64,000 nt of DNA from Desulfurivibrio alkaliphilus AHT 2 (GCF_000092205.1 NC_014216.1:992001-1056000), one strand, 5' to 3'; shown: positions 34,629-44,742, counted from the first letter of the stretch. Numbers and translations are program-made. The notes: generated by a model from the sequence alone, not told the origin.

Positions 34629-35424
34629 CGCTGCCATCGACCTGACGCAACACTCCTTGCTTGGAGTTGCGGAAAAAATCAACCAGGTGCCGGACTTCGG
34701 GGTAGTTTTCGCCGGCCTCCAAAGCCCGCTCCAAGGCCTCCTGGAGCAGCAGATCGGGGGTGCGGAAAATAATTTTATAAGCCGCCTGCAGTTTTTTGAT
34801 ATTCTCAGGGGCAAACCCGGCCCGCCGCATGCCGATCTGGTTGATCCCGCCGATCCGCATCTGTTTGCGAACCCCCGCCATTACCACATAGGGGGGAACG
34901 TCTTTGCTCAGGCCGGACATGCCGCCGATATAGGTAAAGGTGCCCACCCGGACAAATTGCTGAATGGCGGTAAGGCCGCCGATAATCGAGCGATCTTCAA
35001 TAAGCACATGACCAGCCAGGGTAACGGCATTGGCCATAATCACCCCATTACCAATCACGCAGTCATGGGCCACATGAACATAGGCCATGAGCAGGTTGTC
35101 ATCACCGATCCGGCTGTAACCGAGACCGGCAACGGTGCCGCGATGCAGCGAGGCATATTCCCGGATTATGTTGCGGTTACCGATAACCAATTCGGTGGGC
35201 TCGCCCCGGTATTTGATATCCTGGGGCGGGGCACCAACGGTGGCAAAGGGGCCGATCCGGTTCTCCTCGCCGATCACCGTGGGGCCGCTGAGGGCGCAAT
35301 GGGCCCCAATTTCGCTGTCAGCGCCGATTTTAACCCCGGGGCCGATCACGGTATAGGGGCCGATGCTGACTGTTTCGTGGATTTCAGCTTTGGGGTCTAC
35401 AACGGCGGTGGGATGTATCTTCAT
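34621..35424 (-). CDS. lpxA: UDP-N-acetylglucosamine acyltransferase LpxA
   Basis: A 267-residue left-handed parallel beta-helix acyltransferase for the first lipid A step. Hexapeptide repeats run through the first 190 residues, with the catalytic histidine in YVHVAHDC and the helical C-terminus GMRRAGFAPENIKKLQ. Start ATG 35424 has GGAGG 7 nt upstream. Cytoplasmic enzyme in the lipid A operon. Confidence 0.97.
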   Translation of the reverse strand: MKIHPTAVVDPKAEIHETVSIGPYTVIGPGVKIGADSEIGAHCALSGPTVIGEENRIGPFATVGAPPQDIKYRGEPTELVIGNRNIIREYASLHRGTVAGLGYSRIGDDNLLMAYVHVAHDCVIGNGVIMANAVTLAGHVLIEDRSIIGGLTAIQQFVRVGTFTYIGGMSGLSKDVPPYVVMAGVRKQMRIGGINQIGMRRAGFAPENIKKLQAAYKIIFRTPDLLLQEALERALEAGENYPEVRHLVDFFRNSKQGVLRQVDGSDD

Positions 35425-35539
35425 AGCGCGGCCTCCAGCCGCCACAACAGGTTAAAGTAAAAATGGTTTGCGGGGGAAATAGTTACCCTGGCCCTGAGCT
35501 GCCCCGGACGGCCGGGGGCAGCAACTCAAAAGGGGAAAA

Positions 35540-35989
35540 TCAGCCAAAAGTGGCCATTAACTGAGCCTCGGCGGCCAGCGCCTCAGCGACATAGGCCCGC
35601 CCTTCCATGACCCAGAAACGGCTTTTTTGTTTCTTCACCGTCAAATCGTAAATCAGTTGATCCCCCGGGGTTACCTTGCGGCGGAACTTGACTGCATCCA
35701 GGCCGGCGAAATAGACCAGCTTGTCGGCGGTCTGCTCCCGGTCGGTAAGGTAAGCCAGGATCGCCCCCACTTGGGCCATTCCTTCCAGCATCAACACCCC
35801 GGGCATCACCGGCTCCCCGGGGAAATGCCCCTGGAAAAAGTTCTCATTGATGCTGACATTTTTAAGACCCCTGATGCTCACTCCGGGCTCCACCGACAAA
35901 ATACGGTCAACCATGATAAAAGGGTAACGATGGGGCAACAGCTCAAGAATCTGCTTAATATCCAGGGACTGCCAATCCTGTTCACTCAT
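35540..35989 (-). CDS. fabZ: (3R)-hydroxyacyl-ACP dehydratase FabZ
   Basis: A 149-residue hot-dog-fold dehydratase. The catalytic pair is H55 and E69 in GHFPGEPVMPGVLMLE. It draws the shared hydroxyacyl-ACP pool toward fatty acids and balances LpxA/LpxD. It overlaps lpxD by 8 bp. Confidence 0.97.
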   Translation of the reverse strand: MSEQDWQSLDIKQILELLPHRYPFIMVDRILSVEPGVSIRGLKNVSINENFFQGHFPGEPVMPGVLMLEGMAQVGAILAYLTDREQTADKLVYFAGLDAVKFRRKVTPGDQLIYDLTVKKQKSRFWVMEGRAYVAEALAAEAQLMATFG

Positions 35990-37061
35990 CTCCAGACTCC
36001 TTGCCAGAATTGTTATTTGCTTGGTTATCCGCGCTCAGGGTCGCCACCTGCCGGCGCAACTCCCGCACCTCACGCACCAGATCGGGCAGTTTGCCGAAGG
36101 CAATACTGGCCCGCAGCCATTTTTTATGCTCGATGGCCGGCATCCCGGATACCACCGCGCCAGGTTCCTGGTCGTTGTGTACCCCGGATTTGGCCGCCAC
36201 CATCACCCCGGCCCCGATCCGCAGGTGCCCGTTTAAGGCCACCTGACCGCCCAGCACCACTTGGCGGTCCAGTACCGTACTGCCGGCGATCCCGGCCTGG
36301 GCCACAATCAGGGTGTTTTCACCCACCACCACATTGTGCCCGATCTGGACCAGGTTGTCGATTTTGGCCCCCGACTTGATCAGGGTTTCACCGAAAGTCC
36401 CGCGGTCGACACAGCAATTGGCGCCGATCTCCACATCATCTTCGATTCGGACAATACCCAAATGGGCCCGTTTATGATGATTACCCTGCCGGTCGGTGGC
36501 ATAACCAAAGCCGTCACTGCCCAGCACACTGCCGCTGTGCACAATCACCCGGTTGCCCAGCACGCTGCGCGGATAAACCGTAACATTGGCATGCAGCACC
36601 ACATCATCCCCGATGACACTGTCATCGCCCACCACCACCCCGGCTTCCAACTTCACCCGGCGGCCCAGGCGCACCCGGTGGCCCAGTACCGCCCCGGCGG
36701 CGATGCTGACCTCTTCAGGAATCGAGCAATCTTCTCCAATCAGGGCACCGGGATGCACTCCGGTGGGGGCAAAGGGGGTGGCCAGCAAAAAATTCTGGAT
36801 CCGGGTGGCGGCCAGGTAGGGGTTGGAGACCTTAATCAACGCCATACCGGCGGGGATGGTGCACTGTTCGGCCAGCGGGGGAGAAATGATCAGGGCCCCG
36901 GCTCGGCACCGGGCCAGTTTGTCCGCCAGCTTATGGTCGGCCAGAAAAGTGACCTCCTGCGGCCCGGCACGCTCCAGGTCATTGAGGCCGGTTACCATAA
37001 CGTCGCCATCACCAGCCAGGATCCCGTCAACCATGGCGGCCAACTCTTTTATCGTCGCCAT
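35982..37061 (-). CDS. lpxD: UDP-3-O-acylglucosamine N-acyltransferase LpxD
   Basis: A 359-residue trimeric acyltransferase: N-terminal uridine-binding domain (LAAMVDGILAGDGDVMVTGL), hexapeptide-repeat helix, catalytic histidine region KIDNLVQIGHNVVVGEN, and a C-terminal coiled helix (LVREVRELRRQVATLS). Start 37061 follows GGAGGAGG with short spacing. First gene of the lipid A operon. Confidence 0.97.
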   Translation of the reverse strand: MATIKELAAMVDGILAGDGDVMVTGLNDLERAGPQEVTFLADHKLADKLARCRAGALIISPPLAEQCTIPAGMALIKVSNPYLAATRIQNFLLATPFAPTGVHPGALIGEDCSIPEEVSIAAGAVLGHRVRLGRRVKLEAGVVVGDDSVIGDDVVLHANVTVYPRSVLGNRVIVHSGSVLGSDGFGYATDRQGNHHKRAHLGIVRIEDDVEIGANCCVDRGTFGETLIKSGAKIDNLVQIGHNVVVGENTLIVAQAGIAGSTVLDRQVVLGGQVALNGHLRIGAGVMVAAKSGVHNDQEPGAVVSGMPAIEHKKWLRASIAFGKLPDLVREVRELRRQVATLSADNQANNNSGKESGDE

Positions 37062-37394
37062 CCATCCTCCTCCATGTCAGGACGCTGAACCGGCTGTAAA
37101 CCGCCTGCAGGGTAGCGGCAACCGACCTTGCCACAAAAAACAGGCGCTCCCGCCGCTTACGGAAACGCCACCTTAACGCAAGCGATCACAGGGCACCGCC
37201 GAAAGCGGCGATCGCGCCGGCTCACGTACTGATGTACGCATCGCCGTCTCGCTTGCCGCAACCTGCGGCACCCTGTGACCGCTTACTCCGTAGACCCGTG
37301 ATCAGTTACACCGTAACATTCCGTTACCCGAGCCACCCCTGGCTTGGGCAACCAATGGGCTGCCAAAACCACAAAACAAATCGTGCTTTATCGA
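37062..37394. other. Intergenic region between ihfA and lpxD
   Basis: A 333 bp spacer on the minus-strand path from ihfA to lpxD. It contains the palindromic repeat at 37180-37285 and must also hold the lipid A operon promoter unless ihfA reads through. No gene is supported in it. Confidence 0.6.
37180..37285. repeat. Long palindromic repeat, copy 3
   Basis: Outer arms AAGCGATCACAGGGCACCG and the complement-like TGCGGCACCCTGTGACCGCTT flank a core with CGTACTGATGTACG. Arms equal those of the collapsed copy at 40436-40484 but differ from copies 1, 2, 53236 and 56294. Confidence 0.85.
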
Positions 37395-37682
37395 CTATTC
37401 CTTGCCATTTACCCGCTGGCGAAGAAGCCCCGAGGGCTTAAAGGTAATCACCCGGCGCGGGGCCAGCATCAGCTCTTCCCCGGTTTGGGGGTTGCGCCCC
37501 CGCCGGGAATTTTTCTGTTTAACGCTGAACTTGCCAAAACCGCTCAACAGCAGGTCTTCGCCTTCCTGCAGGGAATCTTTGGCAACGCTTAAAAAAATCT
37601 CCACCACCTCGGTGGCCTGCGACTTGGACAGGTTGTGTCGTTGATAAACTTCCTGGATCAAATCCGCCTTGGTCAGGGTCAT
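37395..37682 (-). CDS. ihfA: Integration host factor alpha subunit (HU/IHF family)
   Basis: A 95-residue DNA-bending protein: LTKADLIQEVYQRHNLSKSQA, the GFGKFSVKQKNSRRGRNPQTGE arm and FKPSGLLRQRVN. The alpha assignment rests on the RRGRNPQTGEE-type arm and is fairly likely. ATG 37682 has GGGAGGG 4 nt upstream. It follows eno on the same strand, after 188 bp. Confidence 0.9.
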   Translation of the reverse strand: MTLTKADLIQEVYQRHNLSKSQATEVVEIFLSVAKDSLQEGEDLLLSGFGKFSVKQKNSRRGRNPQTGEELMLAPRRVITFKPSGLLRQRVNGKE

Positions 37683-37870
37683 GATTCCCTCCCCTGTTAA
37701 GGTGATAAAGGCCGGCCAACCCATAAACAGCCCAAAAGGGGCAGACCGGCCCGGAATATAAATTTCCGACGGCAGCACTGCGGCCATGGCCAATAGTTTT
37801 TCACCTCTGCGGCCGGCTTTGGTTAAAGGTCGAACGGCCGGCGCCAGAAGATCAAAACAACAGCGCGTTG

Positions 37871-39178
<1,308 letters not shown>

Positions 39179-39193
39179 TTACTGTTTGTTTAT

Positions 39194-40402
39194 TTAACCA
39201 ATGGCCTCGGCCATGCCGAAAATAGGCAGGTACATGGCGACCACCAGGCCGCCGATCATGCCGCCCAGAAAAACCATCATCAACGGCTCAATGGCCGCCG
39301 TCAGGTTCTCCACCGCCTGGTCCACTTCCTCGTCATAAAAATCGGCGATCTTGACCAGCATGGTATCCAGCGCCCCGGTCGCCTCACCAACGTTGATCAT
39401 CTGCACCACCATCCCCGGGAAAACCCCGGTTTCGGCCAGGGGTTCGGCGATTGCCCGCCCCTCCCGGATGCTGTCGGTAACCCGCAGGACCGATCGTTCA
39501 ATTACCTTGTTGCCGGCCGTCCGCGCCACCACCCGCAGCGATTCGAGAATGGGCACCCCGCTCTGCAGCATGGTACCAAGGGTCCGGGAAAACTTGGCCA
39601 CCGCCACCCGGCGCAACAGGGTGCCGACAATGGGCATCCTAAGCAGCAGATCATCGATTTTAAGCTGCCCCTTTTCGGTCTTGTAGATTCGCTTGACGGC
39701 GTAGACCAGCAGGAACAGGAAAATCAGCATGTATATAAAATAACTTTGGGCAAACTCACTGAAGTTTACCACCACCTGGGTGGGCGCCGGCAGGGCCGAA
39801 CCAAAATCGGCAAACATCTCTTCAAAGACCGGGACCACGAAAATCAACATCACCGCCATAACAATCAGAGAAATGGCCAGGCAGATAATAGGGTAGGTCA
39901 TGGCCCCCTTGACCTTTTTCTGCAGGGCCTGGCTTTTTTCCATGAAAACAGCCAGCCGGGAGCAGATGGTATCCAAAATACCGCCCACTTCCCCGGCTTC
40001 CATCATGTTGCAGTACAGATTATCGAAAATCTCGGGGTGTTTTTTCAGGGAATCGGCAAAGGTGGAACCGGTTTCCACATCGGTCCGGACCTCTTTGAGC
40101 ACCTTTTTAAAGGTGGGATTTTCCTGCTGATCGCCAAGTATTTGCAGGCTCTGCACCAAAGGCAGGCCGGCATCGATCATGGTGGAGAGCTGACGGGTGA
40201 AGATCACCACATCTTTGCCGGTTACCTTGGGCTGAAATAAAGCGATATCGGCAAAAAGATCTTTGGGGGCCTCCTTAACCGTCGAAGGAGTGACCCGCAT
40301 CCGCTTCAACTGTGCCCGGGCGGCTGCCTCGTTGGGTGCTTCCAGCTTGCCCTTACGTTTCTCACCGTAGGAATTAACCCCTTTCCAGACATAAAAAGGC
40401 AT
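39194..40402 (-). CDS. pilC: Type IV pilus inner-membrane platform protein PilC
   Basis: A 402-residue GspF/PilC protein with two repeated cytoplasmic domains (FTRQLSTMIDAGLPLVQSL and FSRTLGTMLQSGVPILESL) and three transmembrane helices, the first after KGAMTYPIICL. It anchors the pilus motor formed by PilB. ATG 40402 has AGGAG 11 nt upstream; reading back to 40459 would run into a palindromic repeat and is not credible. The matching ATPase gene is 33 kb away at 4035-6263. Confidence 0.95.
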   Translation of the reverse strand: MPFYVWKGVNSYGEKRKGKLEAPNEAAARAQLKRMRVTPSTVKEAPKDLFADIALFQPKVTGKDVVIFTRQLSTMIDAGLPLVQSLQILGDQQENPTFKKVLKEVRTDVETGSTFADSLKKHPEIFDNLYCNMMEAGEVGGILDTICSRLAVFMEKSQALQKKVKGAMTYPIICLAISLIVMAVMLIFVVPVFEEMFADFGSALPAPTQVVVNFSEFAQSYFIYMLIFLFLLVYAVKRIYKTEKGQLKIDDLLLRMPIVGTLLRRVAVAKFSRTLGTMLQSGVPILESLRVVARTAGNKVIERSVLRVTDSIREGRAIAEPLAETGVFPGMVVQMINVGEATGALDTMLVKIADFYDEEVDQAVENLTAAIEPLMMVFLGGMIGGLVVAMYLPIFGMAEAIG

Positions 40403-40435
40403 CGGTTGTGGTGCTCCTGTCAGCAAAGTTTTCGG

Positions 40436-40484
40436 GTAAGCGATCACAGGGCACCGCATCTTGCGGCACCCTGTGATCGCTTAC
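40436..40484. repeat. Minimal palindromic repeat, copy 4 (core deleted)
   Basis: GTAAGCGATCACAGGGCACC and the matching GGCACCCTGTGATCGCTTAC are joined by GCATCTTGC, that is the outer arms and the GCATCTT end-block of the long repeat without its central stem. It lies 34 bp upstream of the pilC start. Confidence 0.85.
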
Positions 40485-40611
40485 AGGACAAGCCCTGTGG
40501 CGGGTTACTTTTACGGGAATCGGTAACCTCCCCGTTTCGTCACTTATAGCCCATGCGGCCTATAAAGACAAGAAAGGAATCAACAAGTTAGAGAGATGAT
40601 CGGCTTTTCAT

Positions 40612-40640
40612 TTGACATCATGCCGACAATCTTTTATATA
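40612..40640 (+). promoter_or_regulatory. Strong sigma-70-type promoter for the PxxKW gene
   Basis: TTGACA (40612-40617), a 17-nt spacer and TATATA (40635-40640). Transcription would start near 40647, about 190 nt ahead of the ATG at 40839. Confidence 0.72.
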
Positions 40641-40781
40641 AACCCGTTTCTTAGCGTTGTCACAAAACAGCTTTCGGTTTCTTATTGATCCCTTGATCCC
40701 TTTAAGATACAGGTTTCAAGCTCTTTGCAAGCCGACGACCGTGACGGGGCCCAAGTTCAACCGCTTATTTTTGCATTACCG

Positions 40782-40804
40782 ACCAACCCTATTGGCTGGT
40801 TTTT
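40782..40804 (+). promoter_or_regulatory. Terminator-like hairpin in the PxxKW leader (possible attenuator)
   Basis: ACCAACC pairs with GGCTGGT (one mismatch) around CTATT, followed by TTTT, about 35 nt before the start codon. In a leader this layout can be an attenuator. Confidence 0.4.
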
Positions 40805-40838
40805 GCGAGTCTATTATTTTTGTTTTTGGAGGTTTATC

Positions 40839-41105
40839 ATGGCAAAGGCAGCACCCCAACAGGAAGACACCAGCAAGTACACCAGCGGCCAGTTTCAGAC
40901 GATCATCGACCAATGTGAAGGCTGCGGCCGGATCGTGACAGCCGGCGCCGACAAGTTCTGCCGGACCTACGCCGTTCCGGCGGCCAAATGGCGCCAGGGT
41001 CTGTGCAACTTTGCCACCCACGCCAAGCCGGAAATCGTGGCCGCCGCCGCCAAGATCAATCCGCTGAAGGCCTCCAAACGGGCCGCGGCCAAAAAGAAGA
41101 AGTAA
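40839..41105 (+). CDS. PxxKW-family cysteine-rich protein
   Basis: An 88-residue protein with the family hallmark VPAAKW preceded by CEGCGRIV and KFCRTYA and followed by LCNFATHAK, so four or five cysteines are placed to bind a metal or Fe-S cluster. The C-terminus is Lys/Ala rich (KRAAAKKKK). This family is typical of deltaproteobacterial anaerobes; its function is unknown. GGAGG lies 7 nt before ATG 40839. It has its own promoter, long leader and terminator, suggesting high, single-gene expression. Confidence 0.9.
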   Translation: MAKAAPQQEDTSKYTSGQFQTIIDQCEGCGRIVTAGADKFCRTYAVPAAKWRQGLCNFATHAKPEIVAAAAKINPLKASKRAAAKKKK

Positions 41106-41157
41106 AGCCACCGGGTTGCCCGCCGGGCTCGTTTTTACCAGCCCGGCAGCCAACGAC

Positions 41158-41192
41158 AACGCCGACTTCCGCATGGGAGCCGGCGTTTTTTT
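41158..41192 (+). terminator. Rho-independent terminator after the PxxKW gene
   Basis: AACGCCG (41158-41164) pairs with CGGCGTT (41181-41187), with a run of seven Ts to 41192. Confidence 0.78.
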
Positions 41193-41222
41193 ATTCCTGG
41201 CTAAGCTACTTCGAGGGGATTT

Positions 41223-41840
41223 TCAAAAAAAGATCCAGCGTCGCTCCAGGCGGCTGCGGCACTGGTTGTACTGCTGCTCGTAACGGTTGGCCTGGGCGGC
41301 AACCCGACGTGCCACCCGCTGCAACTCCGGCTTGTTCCGGTAAGTTCCCCGGCGGTAGCCACCATGGCCTTCATGATAGGCCAGGTAAAGCCGATAGGCA
41401 TCATTGGGGCGAATATTGCAGCAACGGACACTTCTGGCGTTGTACCAGCCGACAAAATCGATGGCATCCCCAAAATTGTTGCGCCGGGCAAGCCGCCTGC
41501 CCGCATCCTGCCGGTACTCCTCCCAGGTACCGTCCAGCGCCTGGGAGTAGCCATAGGCGCTGGACGGCCGGGAACCTGGGAAAATCCGCAAAAATCGCTT
41601 GCGGGGCGGCTTGGCCCGGGCCTGGAAGCTCGACTCCTGATGCACAAAGGCCATCTTCACCGGCACCGGAATGCCCCAGCGCTTTTCCGCTTGCCGGGCC
41701 TGGCGATGCCAGCTCCGGTTTTCCTCGAAAATTTCGCACAGATTATTGGAGTTGGCCGGCGGCCTGGTCGCACAGCCACCCAGCACCAGCGTAGCCGCCA
41801 GCAGCAACAAAAACACCAGAGTACGACTGGTTGCCAGCAT
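41223..41840 (-). CDS. Lipoprotein lytic transglycosylase
   Basis: A 205-residue lipoprotein (lipobox LVLGGC, C23) with an SLT-like goose-lysozyme fold: catalytic glutamate E69 in HQESSFQ, then AYGYSQALDGTW and FVGWYNARS. It cuts peptidoglycan strands in the periplasm, for remodelling or pilus/secretion passage. ATG 41840 has GAGGAATTT upstream. Convergent with the PxxKW gene. Confidence 0.92.
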   Translation of the reverse strand: MLATSRTLVFLLLLAATLVLGGCATRPPANSNNLCEIFEENRSWHRQARQAEKRWGIPVPVKMAFVHQESSFQARAKPPRKRFLRIFPGSRPSSAYGYSQALDGTWEEYRQDAGRRLARRNNFGDAIDFVGWYNARSVRCCNIRPNDAYRLYLAYHEGHGGYRRGTYRNKPELQRVARRVAAQANRYEQQYNQCRSRLERRWIFF

Positions 41841-41941
41841 AAATTCCTCGAAGTTAAATAATATATTGATCGGCCACGCAGGTTTAACCGGCCGGGAAGC
41901 GCCCCCTTAATACCGGAGACCGGAAATCAGGCGGAACTTAG

Positions 41942-41981
41942 CAAAAAACACCCCCGGAGGCAAGGCCAGGCCGACCTCCGG
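41942..41981 (-). terminator. Rho-independent terminator ending the HcyS operon
   Basis: CCGGAGG (41954-41960) pairs with CCTCCGG (41975-41981); on the minus strand the hairpin is followed by a GGGTGTTTTTTG tail. It lies 58 bp beyond the permease stop. Confidence 0.75.
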
Positions 41982-42038
41982 TTAACAGGGAGGGCAAATT
42001 AGTGGGCTGTGCCAACGGGTTGCCCTGGGGTCGCTTAC

Positions 42039-43121
42039 CTAAAAGAAGCGGCGGCGTATCGGTCTTGCAGCCAGGCCCAGCAATAATAGCAGGGAGGCAT
42101 ACCTGAGCCAAAGGGGCAACAGCTCCCTGGCCGCCCCAACCTGGGCGGCCAGATCCACTGCCCAAAAAGTTATCAGCGCATCGGTCAACACCCCGCCAAG
42201 CACCGCGCTCCCGGCCACTCCAGCCAGATAAAGGACCATGGCCGCAGTGCCGAACTCGTTACGAAACACCGTCAGGGTGGCAATGCTGGTAATGGGGCCA
42301 GCCAACAGGAAAACCAGGGCGGTACCAGGCGAGACCCCGCTGATGATCAGGGCTGCCGCCACCGGCGTGGCAGCTTGGGCACAAAGATACATGGGAATCC
42401 CAACCACCGCCATCAGCAGCATGGCGGGCAGACCGGTGGCATACTGGGCCAGAAACCCAGGGGGCACCAGAGTCAGCAACAGACCGGCCAGCAGCAGCCC
42501 CAACAGCAGCCACCAGGAGATATCATCAAGAACTTCAGTGAAAGCGTAGCGAAGCCCCGCCGTCAAGGCCGCAATTCGAGAAGCGGCCGTCTCGGTGGCG
42601 GCGGTGGAGGCAGCAGGGGAAGTGGGCAAACGGCAGGCGCAGGAGTTAGAACAGGAATCGACGGCCGATGAAGATGCAGATTTAAGCGCAACTCCGGTTG
42701 CCGCCTGCTTGGCGGCGGTCTTGCCGGTCAGCCCAACAAGCATCCCGGTCGTCAGGGCACTGAAGATGGCCGCCAGGGGGCGGATGATTGCCAGCAGAGG
42801 GCCCAGCAGGACATAGGTCAGGGCTACGGAATCGACCCCGACCCCGGGCGTGCCGACCATGAAAGCGGTGCAGGGGCCGCGGGAGGCGCCGCCCCGGTGA
42901 AGGGCCAAGGCCAGAGGGATTGCCCCGCAGGAACAGAGGGGCAAAGGTGCCCCGACCAACGAGGCTCGAAGCACGGCCGATATTCCGGTACCGCCCAGCC
43001 AGCGGGTAAGCAACCGCTCCGGAATCCAGGCCTTGATAAGCCCGGCCAGGGCCAGACCCAAAAGCAGCCAGGGGGCGGCATCCAGGGCCAGCCCCAGGGT
43101 ATTGCTAAAAAAAAGCAGCAA
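42039..43121 (-). CDS. SO_0444-type permease (putative Cu/Zn efflux)
   Basis: A 360-residue permease with about eight transmembrane helices and the family motif PLPLCSCGAIPLALAL. A central cytoplasmic or periplasmic loop is Cys/Ser rich (CSNSCACRL), a candidate metal-binding site. It resembles the SO_0444 family of predicted copper/zinc exporters. There is no ATG; TTG 43121 lies 7 nt after the tusA-like stop. Why it ends a homocysteine operon is unclear; a thiol- or sulfur-linked transport role is possible. Confidence 0.8.
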   Translation of the reverse strand: MLLFFSNTLGLALDAAPWLLLGLALAGLIKAWIPERLLTRWLGGTGISAVLRASLVGAPLPLCSCGAIPLALALHRGGASRGPCTAFMVGTPGVGVDSVALTYVLLGPLLAIIRPLAAIFSALTTGMLVGLTGKTAAKQAATGVALKSASSSAVDSCSNSCACRLPTSPAASTAATETAASRIAALTAGLRYAFTEVLDDISWWLLLGLLLAGLLLTLVPPGFLAQYATGLPAMLLMAVVGIPMYLCAQAATPVAAALIISGVSPGTALVFLLAGPITSIATLTVFRNEFGTAAMVLYLAGVAGSAVLGGVLTDALITFWAVDLAAQVGAARELLPLWLRYASLLLLLGLAARPIRRRFF

Positions 43122-43128
43122 GCCGAAA

Positions 43129-43374
43129 TCAGCCGGCCTTGCGCACCAGAACCGACCAGGCGCCGTCTTCCAGCCTGGTCTGCGACAAGACCTCGTGCCC
43201 CTCTTTTTTCACCGAGCCCGGCACGTTGTTGATGGGAGGGCCTTCATCAAGAATGATTTCCAGAATCTCGCCGGGCTGGATATCTTTCATGGCCACCTTG
43301 GTGTAAACCAGATTCATCGGGCAGTTGACCCCGCGCAGGTTTTTGGTGGCGGCGACTGACTGTTCTGCACTCAT
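43129..43374 (-). CDS. TusA-family sulfur-relay protein
   Basis: An 81-residue TusA fold with active-site C18 in the motif CPMN (NLRGVNCPMNLVYTKVAM); many TusA proteins have CPxP. It can carry persulfide sulfur. It lies between the JAMM peptidase and permease genes and may bring sulfur to the HcyS carrier. Confidence 0.88.
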   Translation of the reverse strand: MSAEQSVAATKNLRGVNCPMNLVYTKVAMKDIQPGEILEIILDEGPPINNVPGSVKKEGHEVLSQTRLEDGAWSVLVRKAG

Positions 43375-43456
43375 CGGATGTGTTCTCCATGTCCCTGATT
43401 AAACCCTGTGGGCTACCCGGGTTTTCGACCCGTAAAGGCTTGGTAACGAATCTGTT

Positions 43457-43864
43457 CTAGCGTTCGGCCAGCACCCGGATCGGCACCTCGCTGACCTCGC
43501 CCCGGTTGATCCGGAAAGCCCGAATCGGCTCCACCCCGGTCAGCAGGCTGACTATAACGTACACCATGGCGGGGTCATGAGCCAGACGAATATCCTCTTC
43601 CGAAGGCCTGGCCGGCGTTTCCGGGTGGGTGTGGTAGACCGCCGCCATCTGCAGCCCCTCTTCCCGCATTTTGCGCATGGCCGCAAACTGTTCCGCCGGA
43701 TCCATGGTGAAATGATCCGGGGCGGCATCCTGGTTGGTCAACTCAAGATGGCACCCCACCACCCCATTTTTGGCCGCCAGATAACCGCAGGCCTCGTTGG
43801 GCATCTCCCGCCGCCCGTGTTCCAGTATAGCCGCCAGCACCTTTTCTTCAATCTCTAAAGTCAT
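43457..43864 (-). CDS. hcyD: JAMM/M67 zinc peptidase, HcyD-like
   Basis: A 135-residue stand-alone JAMM metallopeptidase. The metal site is complete: E24 in PNEACG, H78-x-H80 in VYHTHPET, S88 and D91 in RPSEEDI. In the Wolinella-type homocysteine pathway a protease of this family trims the sulfur carrier to expose Gly-Gly. Here the carrier gene in the same operon encodes two residues beyond its glycines, which fits that job. The symbol is by analogy. Confidence 0.88.
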   Translation of the reverse strand: MTLEIEEKVLAAILEHGRREMPNEACGYLAAKNGVVGCHLELTNQDAAPDHFTMDPAEQFAAMRKMREEGLQMAAVYHTHPETPARPSEEDIRLAHDPAMVYVIVSLLTGVEPIRAFRINRGEVSEVPIRVLAER

Positions 43865-43937
43865 CGTCTTTAAAAAACCTTCAGGGTTTTAGGATAGTTA
43901 TCGGCCAAAAACCGGGGATGTCTTTGGCAGCAGCGGG

Positions 43938-44738
43938 CTAAATGGCGCAGGCGGCCTGCTCGTAATCCACCAGTTCGGTGATGGTGGGGTTGCTGCCGCA
44001 CAGGGGGCAGTTTTCCTGGCGCCGCAGGGGCACGCGACGGAAGGTCATATTGAGGGCATTGAAGCTGAGCAGCGTATCGGTGAGCAGCTCCCCGGTGCCG
44101 ATGAAGTATTTCAAAGTTTCGGCGGCCTGGATGGTACCCAGCATTCCGGCAATGGCCCCCAGCACGCCGGCTTGGGAACAGGTGGGGACGGCATCCGGCG
44201 GTGGCGGTTGCCGGAAGGTGCAGCGATAGCAGGAGGATTTGCCCGGCAGCACAGTCATGGTCTGACCGTCGAAGCGCAGAATACCGCCGTGGGAAAAGGG
44301 AATATTTTCCATGACACAGGCGTCGTTGACCAGAAATTTGGTGGGGAAATTGTCGGTGCCGTCCAGCACAAAATCGTAATCCCTGATCACCTCCCGGATG
44401 TTATCGGCCTTAAGCAGCATCCGGTGGGTCTGCACCTTGACCCCGGGGTTGATGGCCACCATTTTTTCCTGCGCCGAGAGCACCTTTTCCCGTCCTACAT
44501 CCTTGGTGTGGTGGGCGATCTGGCGCTGCAGGTTGGAAAGATCCACCACATCGCCATCGACAATCCCGATGGTCCCGATCCCGGCCGCCGCAAGGTAAAG
44601 GGCCGCCGGAGAACCCAGCCCCCCGGCGCCGACGATCAGCACCCGGGCGGCGGCGATCTTTTCCTGCCCTTCCACCCCTACTTCCTGCAAAATAATATGC
44701 CGGCTGTACCGTTCCAGTTGCTCCGCTGAATAATCCAT
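43938..44738 (-). CDS. hcyF: ThiF/MoeB-type carrier-activating enzyme, HcyF-like
   Basis: A 266-residue E1-like adenylyltransferase: nucleotide-binding VGAGGLGSPAALYLAAAGIG, DGTDNFPTKFLVND, zinc cysteines SCYRC and CPLC, and the catalytic region PTCSQAGVLGAIAG. It would adenylate the C-terminal glycine of the sulfur carrier before sulfur transfer. It starts 4 bp before the metY stop region. MoeB for molybdopterin is an alternative, but metY and hcyS neighbours favour homocysteine synthesis. Confidence 0.92.
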   Translation of the reverse strand: MDYSAEQLERYSRHIILQEVGVEGQEKIAAARVLIVGAGGLGSPAALYLAAAGIGTIGIVDGDVVDLSNLQRQIAHHTKDVGREKVLSAQEKMVAINPGVKVQTHRMLLKADNIREVIRDYDFVLDGTDNFPTKFLVNDACVMENIPFSHGGILRFDGQTMTVLPGKSSCYRCTFRQPPPPDAVPTCSQAGVLGAIAGMLGTIQAAETLKYFIGTGELLTDTLLSFNALNMTFRRVPLRRQENCPLCGSNPTITELVDYEQAACAI

Positions 44739-44742
44739 GAAA

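Larger units (their letters stand above)
40403..40838. other. Divergent intergenic region between pilC and the PxxKW gene
   Basis: A 436 bp spacer. It contains a near-perfect palindrome (40436-40484), a strong promoter (40612-40640) and a leader of about 190 nt ending in a terminator-like hairpin (40782-40804) before the PxxKW start. No gene is supported. Confidence 0.65.
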
